64,000 nt of DNA from Vombatus ursinus (Eukaryota > Chordata > Mammalia > Diprotodontia > Vombatidae), in NCBI RefSeq assembly GCF_900497805.2, contig NW_020944355.1:908461-972460 (forward strand), in the 5' to 3' direction. The notes beneath the pieces are model-generated. The model saw nothing but the letters and a program-made list of their open reading frames with translations. It had not been told where the DNA came from and searched no databases. Both the position numbers and the translations under genes were made by a program. Below are positions 10,551 to 21,695 of this stretch, piece by piece. The first letter of the stretch is position 1, and each line of letters begins with the position of its first letter.

Positions 10551-11115
10551 TTTGGATATACTAGATATATACTTTGGACCTATACTTACAATGCATCTGG
10601 TCCTGGGACCAGCGCTTAGTATGGGGCTGGGGAATCATGGTAGTTGAATTATCCCGAATTTCAGCTTAGCAAAATCAGAATTTTTAGAATGAAACTGTGA
10701 TTGCTTGCCCTTCTTTTGTGTTAAGGATACCTTCCTACTCACATCAATCTAAATCACATCCCTGCTCTGGTTCAGCTTTATGCCCTGCTCCCTGTCCTCC
10801 ACTTTCAACCCCAACTCATTTCCAATGCAGACACAACTAGAGGCTCAGGAACACCGCCATTTATCTATCTCAGCGTGTCTTCGACTCTCTCCTCGCTCCT
10901 TTGCAAATGTTGATATTGCTCTGGGGGAAGACACTGGCACCAGAGCTGCCCACATCTCGGGGCTGTGAGCACCAGGTGAGCACCCCAGCCTTCATCTCTT
11001 CCATGTAGGGCCCACTAGCTCCACACTCCCAGAAACCAAACTTCCCTCACAACCCTCAGGCCCCATCTGACTCATCTCACTCACATGGACTGAGTCACTT
11101 AGGGCCAAGGCTGGT
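10551..11115. other. Unassigned stretch
   Basis: Nothing is recognised. 10710-10970 is pyrimidine-rich and could be remote L2, but no diagnostic block is visible. Confidence 0.4.
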
Positions 11116-11430
11116 GTTTGATCAGAATTCAGCTGTCTCCTCCTGTTGTTTTCATTTGCATTATTGTGGTCATTGTGCCCACTTTTCTTCTGGTTTTGCT
11201 TCATTCACTCTGCATTGTTTCATAGGAGCTTTCCTGTGTTTCTCTAAATTCCTCATGTTCCTTATTTCTTACAGCACAGTACAATTCCATTACATTAACA
11301 TAAAATATGTTCAGCTCTTTCCCAATCAATGGCCACCAAATTTGTTTCCAGTTTTTTGCTATCTCAAAAAGTGCTGCCATGAATATTTTAGACTTGAGAT
11401 GTTGATTTTTGCAGAGAATTAGAATCATAT
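11116..11430 (-). mobile_element. L1 LINE fragment, ORF2 C-terminus
   Basis: The reverse frame (11201-11428) reads FMAALFEIAKNWKQIWWPL and then VMELYCAVRNKEHEEFRET. In placental L1 the matching segment is MFIAALFTIAKTWKQ...MEYYAAIKK near the ORF2 end. The frame is open for 75 codons. The downstream 3' UTR follows to about 11116. Confidence 0.9.
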
Positions 11431-11574
11431 TTTAATACCCTTGTCTCTATCCTTAAGTTTTCACTAAGTGCAACTGGAAATATAATGTGGATTAAATGAG
11501 ATGGGATCAGTTTCACTCTCGGTGTTCTTTCCATTTGGACCCAAACACAACTGATCAGACTATTGTGGTAGTTG

Positions 11575-11800
11575 CTTTAGCATTTTAGTGGGCTACTCAG
11601 GGCTTTAATACTTGCTTAATTCCTTCCAGAGCCCAGCTCTACTGATGGGTGGTATTGCTTTGCTGAAGTCAACAAATACAATATGAAGAAATTGCCCTGC
11701 TCCTCTCTCTGTTACTCAGTAAAGAGTACACTCATTGTACTTTGTGGTAACCTAAAGCCGTGCTCTGGGTGCATGAATGCGTAGGTAATGATGTTTCACG
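11575..11800 (-). mobile_element. RTE-like LINE fragment, RT palm start
   Basis: The reverse complement of about 11650-11700 reads LHIVFVDFSKAIPP, the catalytic palm motif A of a non-LTR reverse transcriptase (known form VDFxKAFDTV), followed by WKELSKY. It belongs with the LINE at 34222-35584, whose RT order it continues. Confidence 0.7.
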
Positions 11801-12725
11801 GCATCCCATTCCCGACGACTCTGGCTAGATTTCTGCAGGCATCGAGCTCTCTTGCTGAAATTGTTAAGCAGCAAAATCTTTTGAAATGTCAGATAACTCA
11901 AACTGCACAGGACCTAAAAGATGAAAAGAACAGCATTGCCATCTTACTGTCCCAAGAATTCCTCTTCACGAGGGAATGTGCCTCCTTACCAGCTGAGCAG
12001 GCCTTTCTATTGCATGTCAGAGCGATGTCCTAATGATTCATTAATGATGTGAAAATTGGCCAACAGGATCATTATGATGACATCATGGGTCTCCCTTGCA
12101 TTTCGTAGAGTCATTTAATATAGTTTATGATTTCTTTGGTGATGGTCGTGATTTAGTTTATACATTTGGGTGTCTCTTCAAACTCCAGGACCAGGTACCA
12201 TCTTGCCTGGAGCACCTCTGTCAATTTCACAGAAGTCACAAAAGCAGCACAGATTCTTCAAAAAGTTCTGTAAGAATCTTCTCTAAGGCCTAGCCCTTTT
12301 CCCCTGCCTTACTCAGGAGCAAGCTGTATCCTCAGGGCTCTGCTTCTCCCTCTAGCAGCAAACACACATCCACGAGCCCTTTCCTGACTACATAGGACAG
12401 GAACTATAAATGAAGGCCGAGAGAAAAGAGCTCTGCTTCCACCCTATCTAACTCTGTGACTTTCTGGATTCCAGTTCCTGTCTGATTGACCTTTTCTGCT
12501 CTAGATCACTTCCCTGCTTTGACCTCTTGTGTTACTGGGACGTGATACCTCTCTGATCTTTCCAGCTCCATTTGCCCCTCTGAAACATAGCCTTTCTGCC
12601 TGCTAGAGCTATAGTGTCTTCTGGACCCCTGCTGAGGGACCCGGCTTCTGATCCCAGTTCTCTTCCTTCCTACCTTGCACTGATTCAGCTTCCAACCTGG
12701 TATGACGGCCTCTGTGGGCCACTCT
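11801..12725. other. Unassigned stretch
   Basis: Two plus frames of 81 and 65 codons (11788-12033, 12096-12293) match no family I know. The region could be the upstream part of the reverse LINE at 11575, but no motif proves it. Confidence 0.4.
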
Positions 12726-12729
12726 GTGG

Positions 12730-13960
12730 TAGCATCAGCACCGATTGGTGCCAGACAAACCTTATTTCTTTTGTTTTGGCCAGTGTTTAGATGGATGTAT
12801 CAGGAAATGCCTTGCCTCGATTTCAGCAGTGCCCTTGACAAAGTCGCTCATGCTATTCTTCTGGAAAGGATAGAGAGACTTAGGCTAAGAAATAGTCCAG
12901 TTTTGTTGATTAGGATTTGGTTGAATTGCATAAGCCAAAGAATTGTCATTAATGGCTTGATGACAGTGTGGAAGGAAGTCTTTAGTGGCGTGCCCTAGGA
13001 GCATGTGCTTCTCTCTTTCTTGATTAACATTTGGCTTGTTTTCTCTTTTTTTAAATCAACCACTTGAATAAAAACATGGAAGACACTGGGAGCTGGGACT
13101 GACAGCTAAGACATTGGATGAGAGGCAGGATCCCCAAAACGTGAGCAGGTAAGAACAGTGGGCCGATTTGAATAAGATTCAGTTTAATGTAATAAAATAT
13201 GATAAAAACCACAGATACTAGAGCATTAAGCAGATCTGGAAGGCCATACAGAACAAAAGCATTTTTTGAGTTTGTTGTTAATTGTTTTTAATGTTTATTA
13301 TTCATTCATTTCTACTTTGTTAAATGCTAAGGATTTTATGTAACAATTTACTCCTTATATTGTATGTCTCTTTGCTTATTTGTTTTGTTGATAGGTATTA
13401 AGTTTATAATAAAAATTAACAGGGATAAATGTAAAATCTTATGTTAGGGCTAAAAATCAACCTTATGAGTATAATTGGGGAGACATGACTAGACAGTTCA
13501 ACTGCCCAAAGGTGTTTTATCGGACCTCAAACTCACGAATCAATGGTGTGATATGGCGGCCCAAAACCTCTCCACAGCCCTTAGGCTGCTGTCAGAGAGT
13601 CATAGGATCCAGGCCTAGGGAGACCATAGTCCTGCTTACACTGTTGTGGGTAGATCACATCTGGATTGTTCTGTTCTGATCTAGACAGGGCATTTTAGGA
13701 AGGACGTTGACAAACTGGAGAGCATCCAGAGGACGGCAGTCTGGAACGTGAAGAGTTGCGATGTCATACTGTACAAAGGTTGATTGAAGGACTGGGGCAG
13801 GGAAGACTTAGAAAGAACCTAATGGCTAGCTTCAATGACTCTTAGGAGAAAAAAGAGTGAGGCATTGTTCTGCTTGACCTCAGGGGGCCAAGGCAGGAGG
13901 GAGAGGGGTTGATTTGGTTTGGCTATAAGGAAAAACTTAGTAGTAAAGATTCAAGTCCTA
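12730..13960 (+). mobile_element. CR1/L3 LINE fragment, RT to 3' UTR
   Basis: A 98-codon frame (12702-12998) includes CLDFSSALDKVAHAILLERI and QRIVINGLMTVWKEVFSGVP, matching the CR1-clade RT (YLDFSKAFDTVSHxILL ... QRVVVNG ... SGVPQGS). Downstream come the MKFN-region DNA ("gggataaatgtaaaatctt"), the VRPHLEY-like LLWVDHIWIVLF (13630-13670) and "ttaggaaggacgttgacaaa". Bases 13190-13400 fit poorly and may be a small insertion. Many stops; the element is old and inactive. Confidence 0.87.
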
Positions 13961-14727
13961 CTCACTGGCAAGTGGGGTCCCCAGCATGCTGGGACCCTGG
14001 GAGCATCTCTGAGGCACTGGCATTTGTTTTGATAATGTTTAGCTTATGAACACTGAATGGTGTACTTCCCTTCAGGATCATCAGTTGATCTCAATTAATC
14101 AGCTAGACTTAATTAGCTTTTAGAAATGGATATTAAAAAATAGGTGCTATAAGGCAAAGATTCCCAGCCTCTCTGGAGTTGTTTGAAAATTTTCCTCATA
14201 AAAGGTCTGGGGACTAGCTGTCCATCCCAAGAATTAGATTAAATTACAAAGAGCTTGATTTTGGACACTTGAGGGAAGCATCCTGACTCAACACTCAGGA
14301 AGCTCCTTGGAGGGAGCTGAGGCTTTGCCTGGCCAGGGTTGGAAGCTGTTGGTGTGAAGCTTGTATGGGAGCTTGGCTTTGACAACCCCAGGGATCCTTC
14401 CAGCATAGGACCCCTCCTTGTGAAGGGCCTTCATTTCTAACACAAGCTTCTTGTTCCTATGAGCTTGGTCTGCAAGGCATAGCTAGTGGCAGATTGAGTT
14501 GAAGTCCTGACCTCTTTCCATGATACCATACTGCTTGTCTTCAGAATTCTGTTATTAAATCATCTGTTAATTGTTTTCAGCTTATGATTTCTGTTGAATG
14601 CATGGAGTAATTAATGCCTTAGCCTAATTAAACATTCAGGGCTCATGGAACCAATGAAAGCTCCCAATGAAATGGGGAGTCATTATGTTCCATTTTCATA
14701 TCCAATGTGTCCCTAGGAAAAGGGCTA
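13961..14727. other. Unassigned stretch, TAATTA-rich
   Basis: No gene or repeat is recognised. Homeodomain-type cores occur at 14092-14116 and 14608-14632. This is only suggestive of a regulatory element. Confidence 0.4.
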
Positions 14728-14803
14728 TGTTTCATTCATCTTTGTAAACTCCACAGTACTTACCACAGTGCTCAGAAAGTGTTTGTTAAATGAATAAATG
14801 AAT
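14728..14803 (+). mobile_element. L2 LINE 3' tail
   Basis: "ccacagtgctcagaaagtg" and a TTAAATGAATAAATGAAT end match the L2 3' terminus. Confidence 0.7.
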
Positions 14804-15235
14804 GGGGATTAATTGAACCATTTTTCTCACTTTCTGAAGGGGGTTCTACGGAAGAAATAAATGTACATAGAAAAAGAGAAGGGCCCTTGAAATGAGTGGG
14901 AGGCTTTGAAAAATGAGCTGTATTGTGTATTGGAGCCTGCATTTCACAAAATCTTTTGAAAAGGCATTAGCAGCCATCTTGTCCCAAACATGCGTGGAAA
15001 GAATTCTCACTTTAATGTACCCACACCAGCCACTGCTGGAAGAGGCGCAGAGAAAGAGAACCTGCGAGTGCTCAAGGCAGCCCATTCTCCTTTGGCTGAC
15101 TCCAGTTGGGAGGAAATCTCCCTTGACGTGCAGCCGAGGTTGACCTCATTGCTTCTGGTTCTGCCTTCTGAGACCAGACAGAATGAATGGAATTCCTCTT
15201 CTGTATCACAACCCATAAAGTATTTAACCCAGCTA
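14804..15235. other. Unassigned stretch, part of an unnamed repeat pair
   Basis: Bases 14825-14960 resemble 18165-18300 in the same orientation. Overlapping frames of 76-82 codons are not recognised. Confidence 0.4.
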
Positions 15236-15484
15236 TAATGTGCCCCCTGGGGCTTCTTTAGGCTAAATGTGCTCGGTTCCTTCAGTTAATCCTCCTATGT
15301 CATGAACTCAAGGCCCTTCCCCAACCTGGTTGGATGCTGTCTGCTGGACATGCTCAGGCTTATCCTTGTCCTTAAGTTACGGTGCCCCAGAGCTGAATAT
15401 AGTACTCTAGATTAGGTTGGACAAGGGCAAGGACGGTGGTATGATCACTTCCTAGTTCCTCGTAGCTTTACCTTTTTTGTTTGT

Positions 15485-15576
15485 TTGTTTTTAGTTTTTT
15501 GTGGTTTTTTTTTTTTTTTTTTGGCTATGCAGTGGGGTTAAGTGACTTGTCTAGAGTCACATAGCTAGTAAGGAAG
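15485..15576 (-). mobile_element. WSINE-like SINE, truncated, in CR1/L3
   Basis: A T-run is followed by "ggggttaagtgacttgtc" and "gtcacatagctagtaagg". The host text "agctttaccttttttg" on the left recurs as "agcttttcctttttt" on the right, which is a target-site duplication. Confidence 0.75.
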
Positions 15577-15875
15577 CTTTTCCTTTTTTAATGCAGCTCA
15601 AGATTACTTTAACTTCTTTTGGCTGTTGCATCACACTGCTGACTCATATTGAGCTTGCTTGGAGTCCTCTAAAACCTCCAGATCTTTTTCAGACAAATTG
15701 CTATCTAACCATTTCTCCCCTATCTGGTACTTATAAAATTGATCTTTTGTAGCCAGTTTTAACACTTTACATTTATCCTTATTGAATTTCATCTTATGAG
15801 ATTTGGGCCAGTGTTCTAGCTTGTCAGTTTTTTTAGACTGTCCCTCTGTCATCTGGTGTATTAGCTACCCTTCCT

Positions 15876-16023
15876 TTTTTTTTTTTTTTGGTGAGGCAGT
15901 CAGGGTTAAGTGACTTGCCCAGGGTCTCACCTAGTAAGTGTCAAGTATCTGAGGCTGGATTTGAACTCAGGTTCTCCTGATTCCAAGGCTGGAGCTCTAG
16001 CCATTGTGCCACCTAGCTGCCCC
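15876..16023 (-). mobile_element. WSINE-like tRNA-derived SINE
   Basis: A poly-T (reversed A-tail), "ggttaagtgacttgcccagg", "ctggatttgaactcaggt" and the terminal "gccacctagctgcccc" are all present, so it is close to full length. A 14-bp duplication with two differences flanks it (15862-15875 and 16024-16037). Confidence 0.9.
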
Positions 16024-16210
16024 TAGCTTTCCTTCCTAACTTTGTGTCATCTGCAGCTTTGATGTGCATGCCTTCAATGACTTTATCTGAGTCATTGATA
16101 AAGATGTTAAGCAGCATAGACCCTAGTACAGACCTCTGGGCTACTCCACTGACCTCGTGCCACATTGATATTGAACCATTTGTAAATATTCCTTAAATCT
16201 GACCATGTAA

Positions 16211-18164
16211 CAAGTCCTTAGCTTGTCTAATGGATTCAAAACATTAAGAGTGGCTCTGCTCTTGTCAGCAAAGAGTGCTCCGGTAAATGTCTACGTGATT
16301 GAAGTCCTTCGTCACTGGTGTAGTGACCTGCTTCTCACACCCCTTGTCTCTTTCTCCTTTCTGTAGTAAGCTCCACAGGCAGAATCACTTCCATTTCTGT
16401 TTCTCACTCCATTGATTTTTTTTTCAGCAAAAATCATGAGTTTTAATTGATTAGGTTCAGACCTATGATTTCATATATGTAGGGAACTCCCAGTGTGGAC
16501 ACTCCTTCCAGAGATACAGATCAGAAACTCCTTTGTAACTTACAGTTTTTGAGAGGTTCACAAGCTTGTCTGTGTTCACACAGACATACATCAGAGTCAG
16601 GGCTTGACCCTCAGCTTTTTGTGGCTTGGGTTGGCTCTCCACCTCCACTGAACTTCATCTCAAGGCTTTCCACCGTGTTTTTTGCTTGTGTCTCCTGGAT
16701 TTCCTCACATATGTACGCCTTCTTAATGTATGATACTCCCCACCTTGTTCCAGAAGTGCAAATCGCATTCTCATTTGCCACCATCTTAGCTAGTTGTTCA
16801 CTTTTCCAAGTGACTTCAGTGGGTAACATGAGTTCATAGCATGAGCCCCCTGATCTTTAATTTCTTGCCCAAGACTTCCTGATCTTTGGAAGTACTTTTT
16901 GGGTTCCTTTCTGCAGAATCACTTGTCCCCTGTGAATCATCAGAAGTGGGGAGTTAGCAGCTTTGCCTATCTTTTGGGAGGATTCTCTGTTGTGCGTACC
17001 CCAGGAGAAATACCGACCTTTATTGTCAGATATGTAGCTAGCTGCTTTGTTATCAAGAAATCACGACCAGCTGCTGTTCTTTGCTCTGTGCCAGAAGACC
17101 TCTTATCTGAGAACATTTCGTTCTTGGGAAGGCAAGCTGCTACCTCCTCAGAGTACACAATTGCCCCTCTTAAGGAGCAACCTCCCATCTGATTGCAAAC
17201 TCTAAGTGTACAGCTCTTCTCTCTCCTCTTCCTCTACTCTCTAGCATTTTGAGAAGGGTCAAGTCTCCTGTCCTCTGCCTCCAATCTCCTTTTTTTCCCA
17301 TTGAAGTCCCACTTCTGTTTACTTTAGGAACATTTATTGTCCCTGACACCTGGATTATGGAGAGACATCCTTTTACCTCCTCCCCTAGGAGAAAGATCAG
17401 ACTACACTTAGAATACAGATAAGAGCCATTCAGCTGTGGCAGAAATAAAAGCATCACGCACTTAATGCAAGTCACTGCACTATTTCCTCTACTCTCCATT
17501 CTGGTTGGAATTTCCAACCTTGTTTTATTGAAGTACCTGTAAGTGTTTATACTCCAATCCTAAGCGCCTAGTTAAAACTTTTACAGCCAATTATTACTTC
17601 TTAATCACTTGACAGCCTAAGTTGACTTCCTTTCTTGAGTCTGGAAAATCCCCACTCCCATACTCCTTCTTCTCTTCTACCAAATACCAACCTGCTACCT
17701 GTGGTACCATCTGCTCCGTGAGTTTCCTTTACCCTTCCTTTGCTCCACTTTTTCCTTTCCTTTGCCCTACATTGTCTTGCCAGCAATTTTTTCCTTTTCC
17801 TTCTGAGTCTTCCTCTTCATGTCCTGCACTCTCATCCTTCTTGTATTCCTTAATCATTTTACATTCTCCTTAATCTTGCTTGTCTTCTCCTTTTCCTTAC
17901 AGAACCCAGAAGTTGAAAATTAGAATCTGGACTCAGGTCTAGTCCTGCAGGTTGTTTACCTTCATTTTTCCCTCAGTTTTTCTTCCTCAAAGTCAACTTC
18001 TGGTTTTCTTCACTTGTCTGAAACCTTCCAGATCACCATCTTGCCTTCCTTCTCCTTATCTAGTTCAGACCCTTCTTTCTTCTCCCACAACTGTCTTCTA
18101 CAAAAACCAGAAGATGAAGGAATAAAGAAATCAATCAGTGTGGACTTAGTTGCCTATTTTTCTA
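16211..18164. other. Unassigned stretch
   Basis: No gene is recognised. Frames at 16495-16839 (114 codons, +), 16899-17192 (97, +) and 17170-17517 (115, -) match no family I know and lack conserved motifs. 17620-18110 is pyrimidine-rich, like the inside of some L2 copies, but no diagnostic block is present. Confidence 0.4.
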
Positions 18165-18454
18165 ACTTTCTGAAGCAGTTTGTCTAGGAAACGATAGATG
18201 CGTGTCGACAAAGAGAATGACCTCTTAAAATGGGTGGTGGGCTTTGAACATCTAACTTGTGTACCACATTGGAGCCACCATGTTTTCTATGACAATATAG
18301 CCCTGCAACTATAATGGAAATCAATACCAAATATGATCTCATATACAGATATACACTAGGCACATTTTTAGGACTATCTAATGCATAAAATGATGTCAAG
18401 CTGTATAAGATATAGTACACTGATGGTTGACAGGCCATCTTAGTGTAGTAGAGG

Positions 18455-18990
18455 AAGATTATCGATCAAGTCACATGTTAGACACTTGTTACTTGTGTGA
18501 GCCTAGGCTAATCGCTTAAAAATAATAACAATAATGATGACAATTGTAATAACTATAGTTAACATTGATATATAGTGCTTATTCTGTGCCAGGTACTGTG
18601 CTAAGTGCTTTACGATGATTATCCCCTTTGATTCCAACCCTGGGAGATAGGTGCTATTGTGATACCCATTTTACAGAGGAAACTTGAGGCAGACAGAGGG
18701 AAAGTGACTTGCCCAGGGTCACACAGCTAGTAAGTGTTTGAAGCAATATTTGAACTTAGATCTTCCTGAACCTAGGCCCAGCACTCTATCCACTGAACCA
18801 CCGAGTTGCCTTAATCTCTCTGAGCCTCATTTTTCTCATATGTAAAATGGAAATAATAATAGCAGCTGCCTTACAGAGTTGTTGTAAAGATCAGATGGGC
18901 TAATGTATGAAAACTGCTTTGCAAACATGGAAGTGTTAAATAAATGTCAATGATGATGATGATGATGATGATGACAATGATGATGAGGGC
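18455..18990 (+). mobile_element. MIR SINE split by another MIR
   Basis: The head part ("ttgtgtgagcctaggctaat", 18491-18513) and the rest ("ctctctgagcctcatttttc" to "aactgctttgcaaacatgg", 18813-18930) join in MIR order. A (GAT)n tail of about 12 units ends it. Confidence 0.8.
18520..18812 (-). mobile_element. MIR-type SINE nested in MIR
   Basis: It reads in reverse "ctgtgctaagtgctttacg", "cccattttacagaggaaac", "gtgacttgcccagggtcaca", "cactctatccactgaacca". The flanking CTTAA on each side (18509-18513 region and 18811-18815) is the likely target duplication. Confidence 0.82.
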
Positions 18991-19159
18991 TTGTGGATGA
19001 CCTGAGAGGACAAAACTCTTTTCTAAGTGCTAATTAGCACCATCTATTGAATAAAACCAAATAGAAATATATATAAACACTCATGAGCTTCAGAGAAAGA
19101 CTCTATGTGTGTGCTTAAATCAGTTTATTGTGTATTTTCATCCTGATTATTTTAGTCAA

Positions 19160-19565
19160 CTATAACTCTGAGTACAAACTAACAATAGCAGGCATTTACA
19201 TTATACTTTAAGGTTTACAAATTCCTTCCCAAATACTTTTTCTTTTTTTTTTTTTTTTAGGCAATTGAGGTTAAGTGACTTGCCCAGGGTCACATAGCTA
19301 GTAAGTGTCAAGTGTCTGAAGCTGGATTTGAACTCAGGGCCTCCTGACTCCAAGGCCAGAGCTGTATGCACTGCGCCACCTAGCTGCCCCTACTTTTTCA
19401 TTTTTTCCTTGTAACAACCCTGAGAGGTAGATACTATTATGAGGCCCATTTTACCTATGGGGAAATTGAGGTAGTCAGAAGTTAAATGACTTGTCCAGAG
19501 TCACACAGCTAGTAAGTGTTGGATTTGAACTCAGGTTTTCCTGATTCCAGATCCCTCGCTCTGTA
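19160..19565 (-). mobile_element. MIR SINE split by WSINE
   Basis: The 3' part ("atactttaaggtttacaaat", 19203-19222) and the rest ("aaccctgagaggtagatac" to "ttggatttgaactcagg", 19415-19540) are the two halves of a reversed MIR. Confidence 0.8.
19243..19390 (-). mobile_element. WSINE-like SINE in MIR
   Basis: Poly-T, "gttaagtgacttgcccaggg", "ctggatttgaactcagggc" and "gccacctagctgcccc" make a full-length copy. It is flanked by a perfect 9-bp duplication TACTTTTTC (19234-19242 and 19391-19399). Confidence 0.92.
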
Positions 19566-19679
19566 AACACTGTCTCTAAAATACACACTACAAACAATAG
19601 TCATCTTATACAAGTTACTACCTTCAATTTTTAGAACCAGAAATTGGAAGTTATTTTTGGTCAGAAATGTGGTATACTT

Positions 19680-20270
19680 TTTACATAATTAATGGAGACA
19701 CTTGGTTGGATCTGTGATCTCATCATTGTGAGTACTCCCTTCAACAACATAGATTACACCCTAGCCGTGTCTTCTCCCCTTGTGAAACTCTTGCCCATGT
19801 TCTGCTGTAAATATTCCAGAGGGAAGTACAGCCAGTGTTTGTGTGTTTGTTTTTTTGGCGGGGTGAGGTGAGGCTCCTTTTAAATCCCTTTGACATTTCA
19901 TGGTGACCAATGGAGCACATCAGAGCTGTTGGGTGATTACCCCTCTCTTGACACACAAATGGTTCCCTCTCTCCAGCTCTCTGATGATATCCTCCCCCTC
20001 CACTTGAGTAATTCTTCACTAACACGTGGTGTTGCCTACTCATGCCTAACATGTACCTCTCAAGAATTAGGCTGCCTTGACCTATTTGGTACAAGAAATA
20101 GGCCTTCTTCTTCCATAATGCTGTCAATTCCTTCTTTGTTTATGAATTCTGTGATTTCTAACTCTTGGAATCTCCAAAATCTATCCGTAATGGACTCTGA
20201 ACCTGGTCACACACTACATAGGGTTTTTTGGTGGTGGTTATTGTTTGCAAATTCTTTTATGAACTCTTAA
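19680..20270 (-). mobile_element. RTE/Bov-B-like LINE fragment, ORF C-terminus
   Basis: The reverse frame ends in RTWARVSQGEKTRLGCNLCC (about 19741-19800), like the C-terminal end of RTE proteins. The plus-strand text "ttggatctgtgatctcat" at 19704 recurs at 51358 at the same place of a clearer RTE copy. Assignment of 19850-20270 is weaker. Confidence 0.65.
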
Positions 20271-20911
20271 GATCTTTATGCAGTCTTGTTTACTCCCAAA
20301 TCATAATTTTTACACTTATTTGATCCTGGCCAGATTCTAATATTAGAAAGATTTATCAGGTACTACCTATTTAGTAATTTAGATCCATTCCCCAGCTCCC
20401 AATCTTGCAATCAGCCATCTGCTTAGTAAGTTATAACACCAAGGGTTCAATTTTCAAAATTAAGTGTTGAATTACATCACTAACCCACTGGGGAGGGACT
20501 GTGGCTAACTGTTTCTCAGTCTGTGCATCCCCTCAAGAAAGGGTTGCTGTTGCTGCTGGTAGTCATCAAATTCTCAATTTTATACCCCAGGTATGCATTT
20601 GAATCTTGAAATACAGATTCTTTTGAGTTTCAGGGAACATTCTGAGGGCTCTACGTGAATTATGTGCATGAAGAGGTTAGTAAAGTAGAGCACAATTAGA
20701 CAAGTGGATTTATCAATTCGTCAATTGAAAATCTATAATTGAGTAGTAATATTGTGCATTAAAAACATTTTCACTGTAGCATCATACTTTTTTTGTGGGG
20801 AGACAGGCTTTAAATCCTTTCTCCAAGAGTTTGGCAGGTGATCTTTGTGACAGTACTCTGCTATAAACAAATGCAGGCAGATTGTACTCAGGGACTGTTG
20901 CATAATTTCTG
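20271..20911. other. Unassigned stretch
   Basis: AT-rich, with no recognised gene or repeat. Confidence 0.45.
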
Positions 20912-21110
20912 TAGATTTGCGCATCTCCAACTACCTTTCAGACATCTCAAACTATATGTCCAGTAGACGTCTTAAACTCAACATGCTTATAACAGAACTT
21001 GTTTTCTTTCTCCCAACCCCTCTCCCCTCCTCCCCCCACACATACACATCCTTGTTACTGTCAAGGACAGCACCATCCTCTCAGTCCCTCAGGTTTGCAA
21101 ATCATGTAGT
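20912..21110 (+). mobile_element. L2 LINE fragment, ORF2
   Basis: The frame at 20917-21120 includes LSDISNYMSSRRLKLNMLI and then TELVFFLPT. The known L2 form is LDISTWMSxRHLKLNMSKTELLIFPP, located after the RT catalytic region. Confidence 0.85.
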
Positions 21111-21129
21111 AAAGTTTTAAAATTAGGTT

Positions 21130-21695
21130 TTTAAGAAATTGAATTACTAATCACTAAGCTCCAATGGTAAATGCACTAACTATTAATATCAATTAAAAAA
21201 GAAAATGCTAAAATTTCCAAATAAAATAAGTGGTCAAAGAATATGAACAAACAGTTCTCAAAGGAAGAATTGCAAACTACTAACAACTACATGAAAGAAT
21301 TCTCCAGATCACTAATAATAAGAGAAGTACAAATCAGAACAACCCTGAGGTTTTACCTTAAACCCAGCACATTAGCAAAGATGACAAAGGTTGGAAATAG
21401 TCATTGCTGGAGGGGTTGTGGGAAGGTAGGCACACTATTGCATTGTTGGTGGAGCTGTGAATTAATACACTGATTCTGGAAAGTTCATAGGTGTGTACTA
21501 TTTCATATATTGTTTGATTTATTCATATCTATTGATTGGTTTTGCTGATTTTTCCTTTTTTTAAATTAAAAAAACAACTTTGTTCCATGTGATGGCTCTC
21601 TTGGAAGATTACAGTAAAAAATGTAGGTGACATAAAAACAAAAGACATCAATAAAAATATTTTTTTTGAAAAAGTAAAATGCTAGTTTTCTCTAC
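21130..21695 (+). mobile_element. L1 LINE 3' end
   Basis: "gtggtcaaagaatatgaaca", "cagatcactaataataagag" and "acattagcaaagatgacaaa" match the late ORF2 seen at 41360-41510. After 21485 it jumps to a 3' UTR ("gacataaaaacaaaagac", "atcaataaaaatat"), so the last part of ORF2 is deleted. Confidence 0.82.

Larger units (their letters stand above)
15236..16210 (-). mobile_element. CR1/L3 LINE fragment, RT
   Basis: The reverse strand carries FINDSDKVIEGMHIKAADDT (16028-16110), where AADD stands for the catalytic FADD, then MKFNKDKCKVLKL and LDSNLSEKDLEVLEDSKQ (15631-15852), then DNA for the SQQCD and VRPHLEY regions down to 15240. The order equals CR1-clade RT. Two SINEs interrupt it at 15485-15576 and 15876-16023. 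Confidence 0.88.

Noticed and set aside
12405-12425. TATA-like word "actataaatgaaggc" as a promoter
   Set aside because: It stands alone in AT-moderate DNA with no CpG island, initiator or exon nearby.
12702-12998. 98-codon frame as a host gene
   Set aside because: It is the reverse transcriptase of a CR1/L3 LINE, with stops on either side.
16899-17192. 97-codon plus frame as a host exon
   Set aside because: No splice signals of quality on both sides and no recognised domain; left as unassigned.
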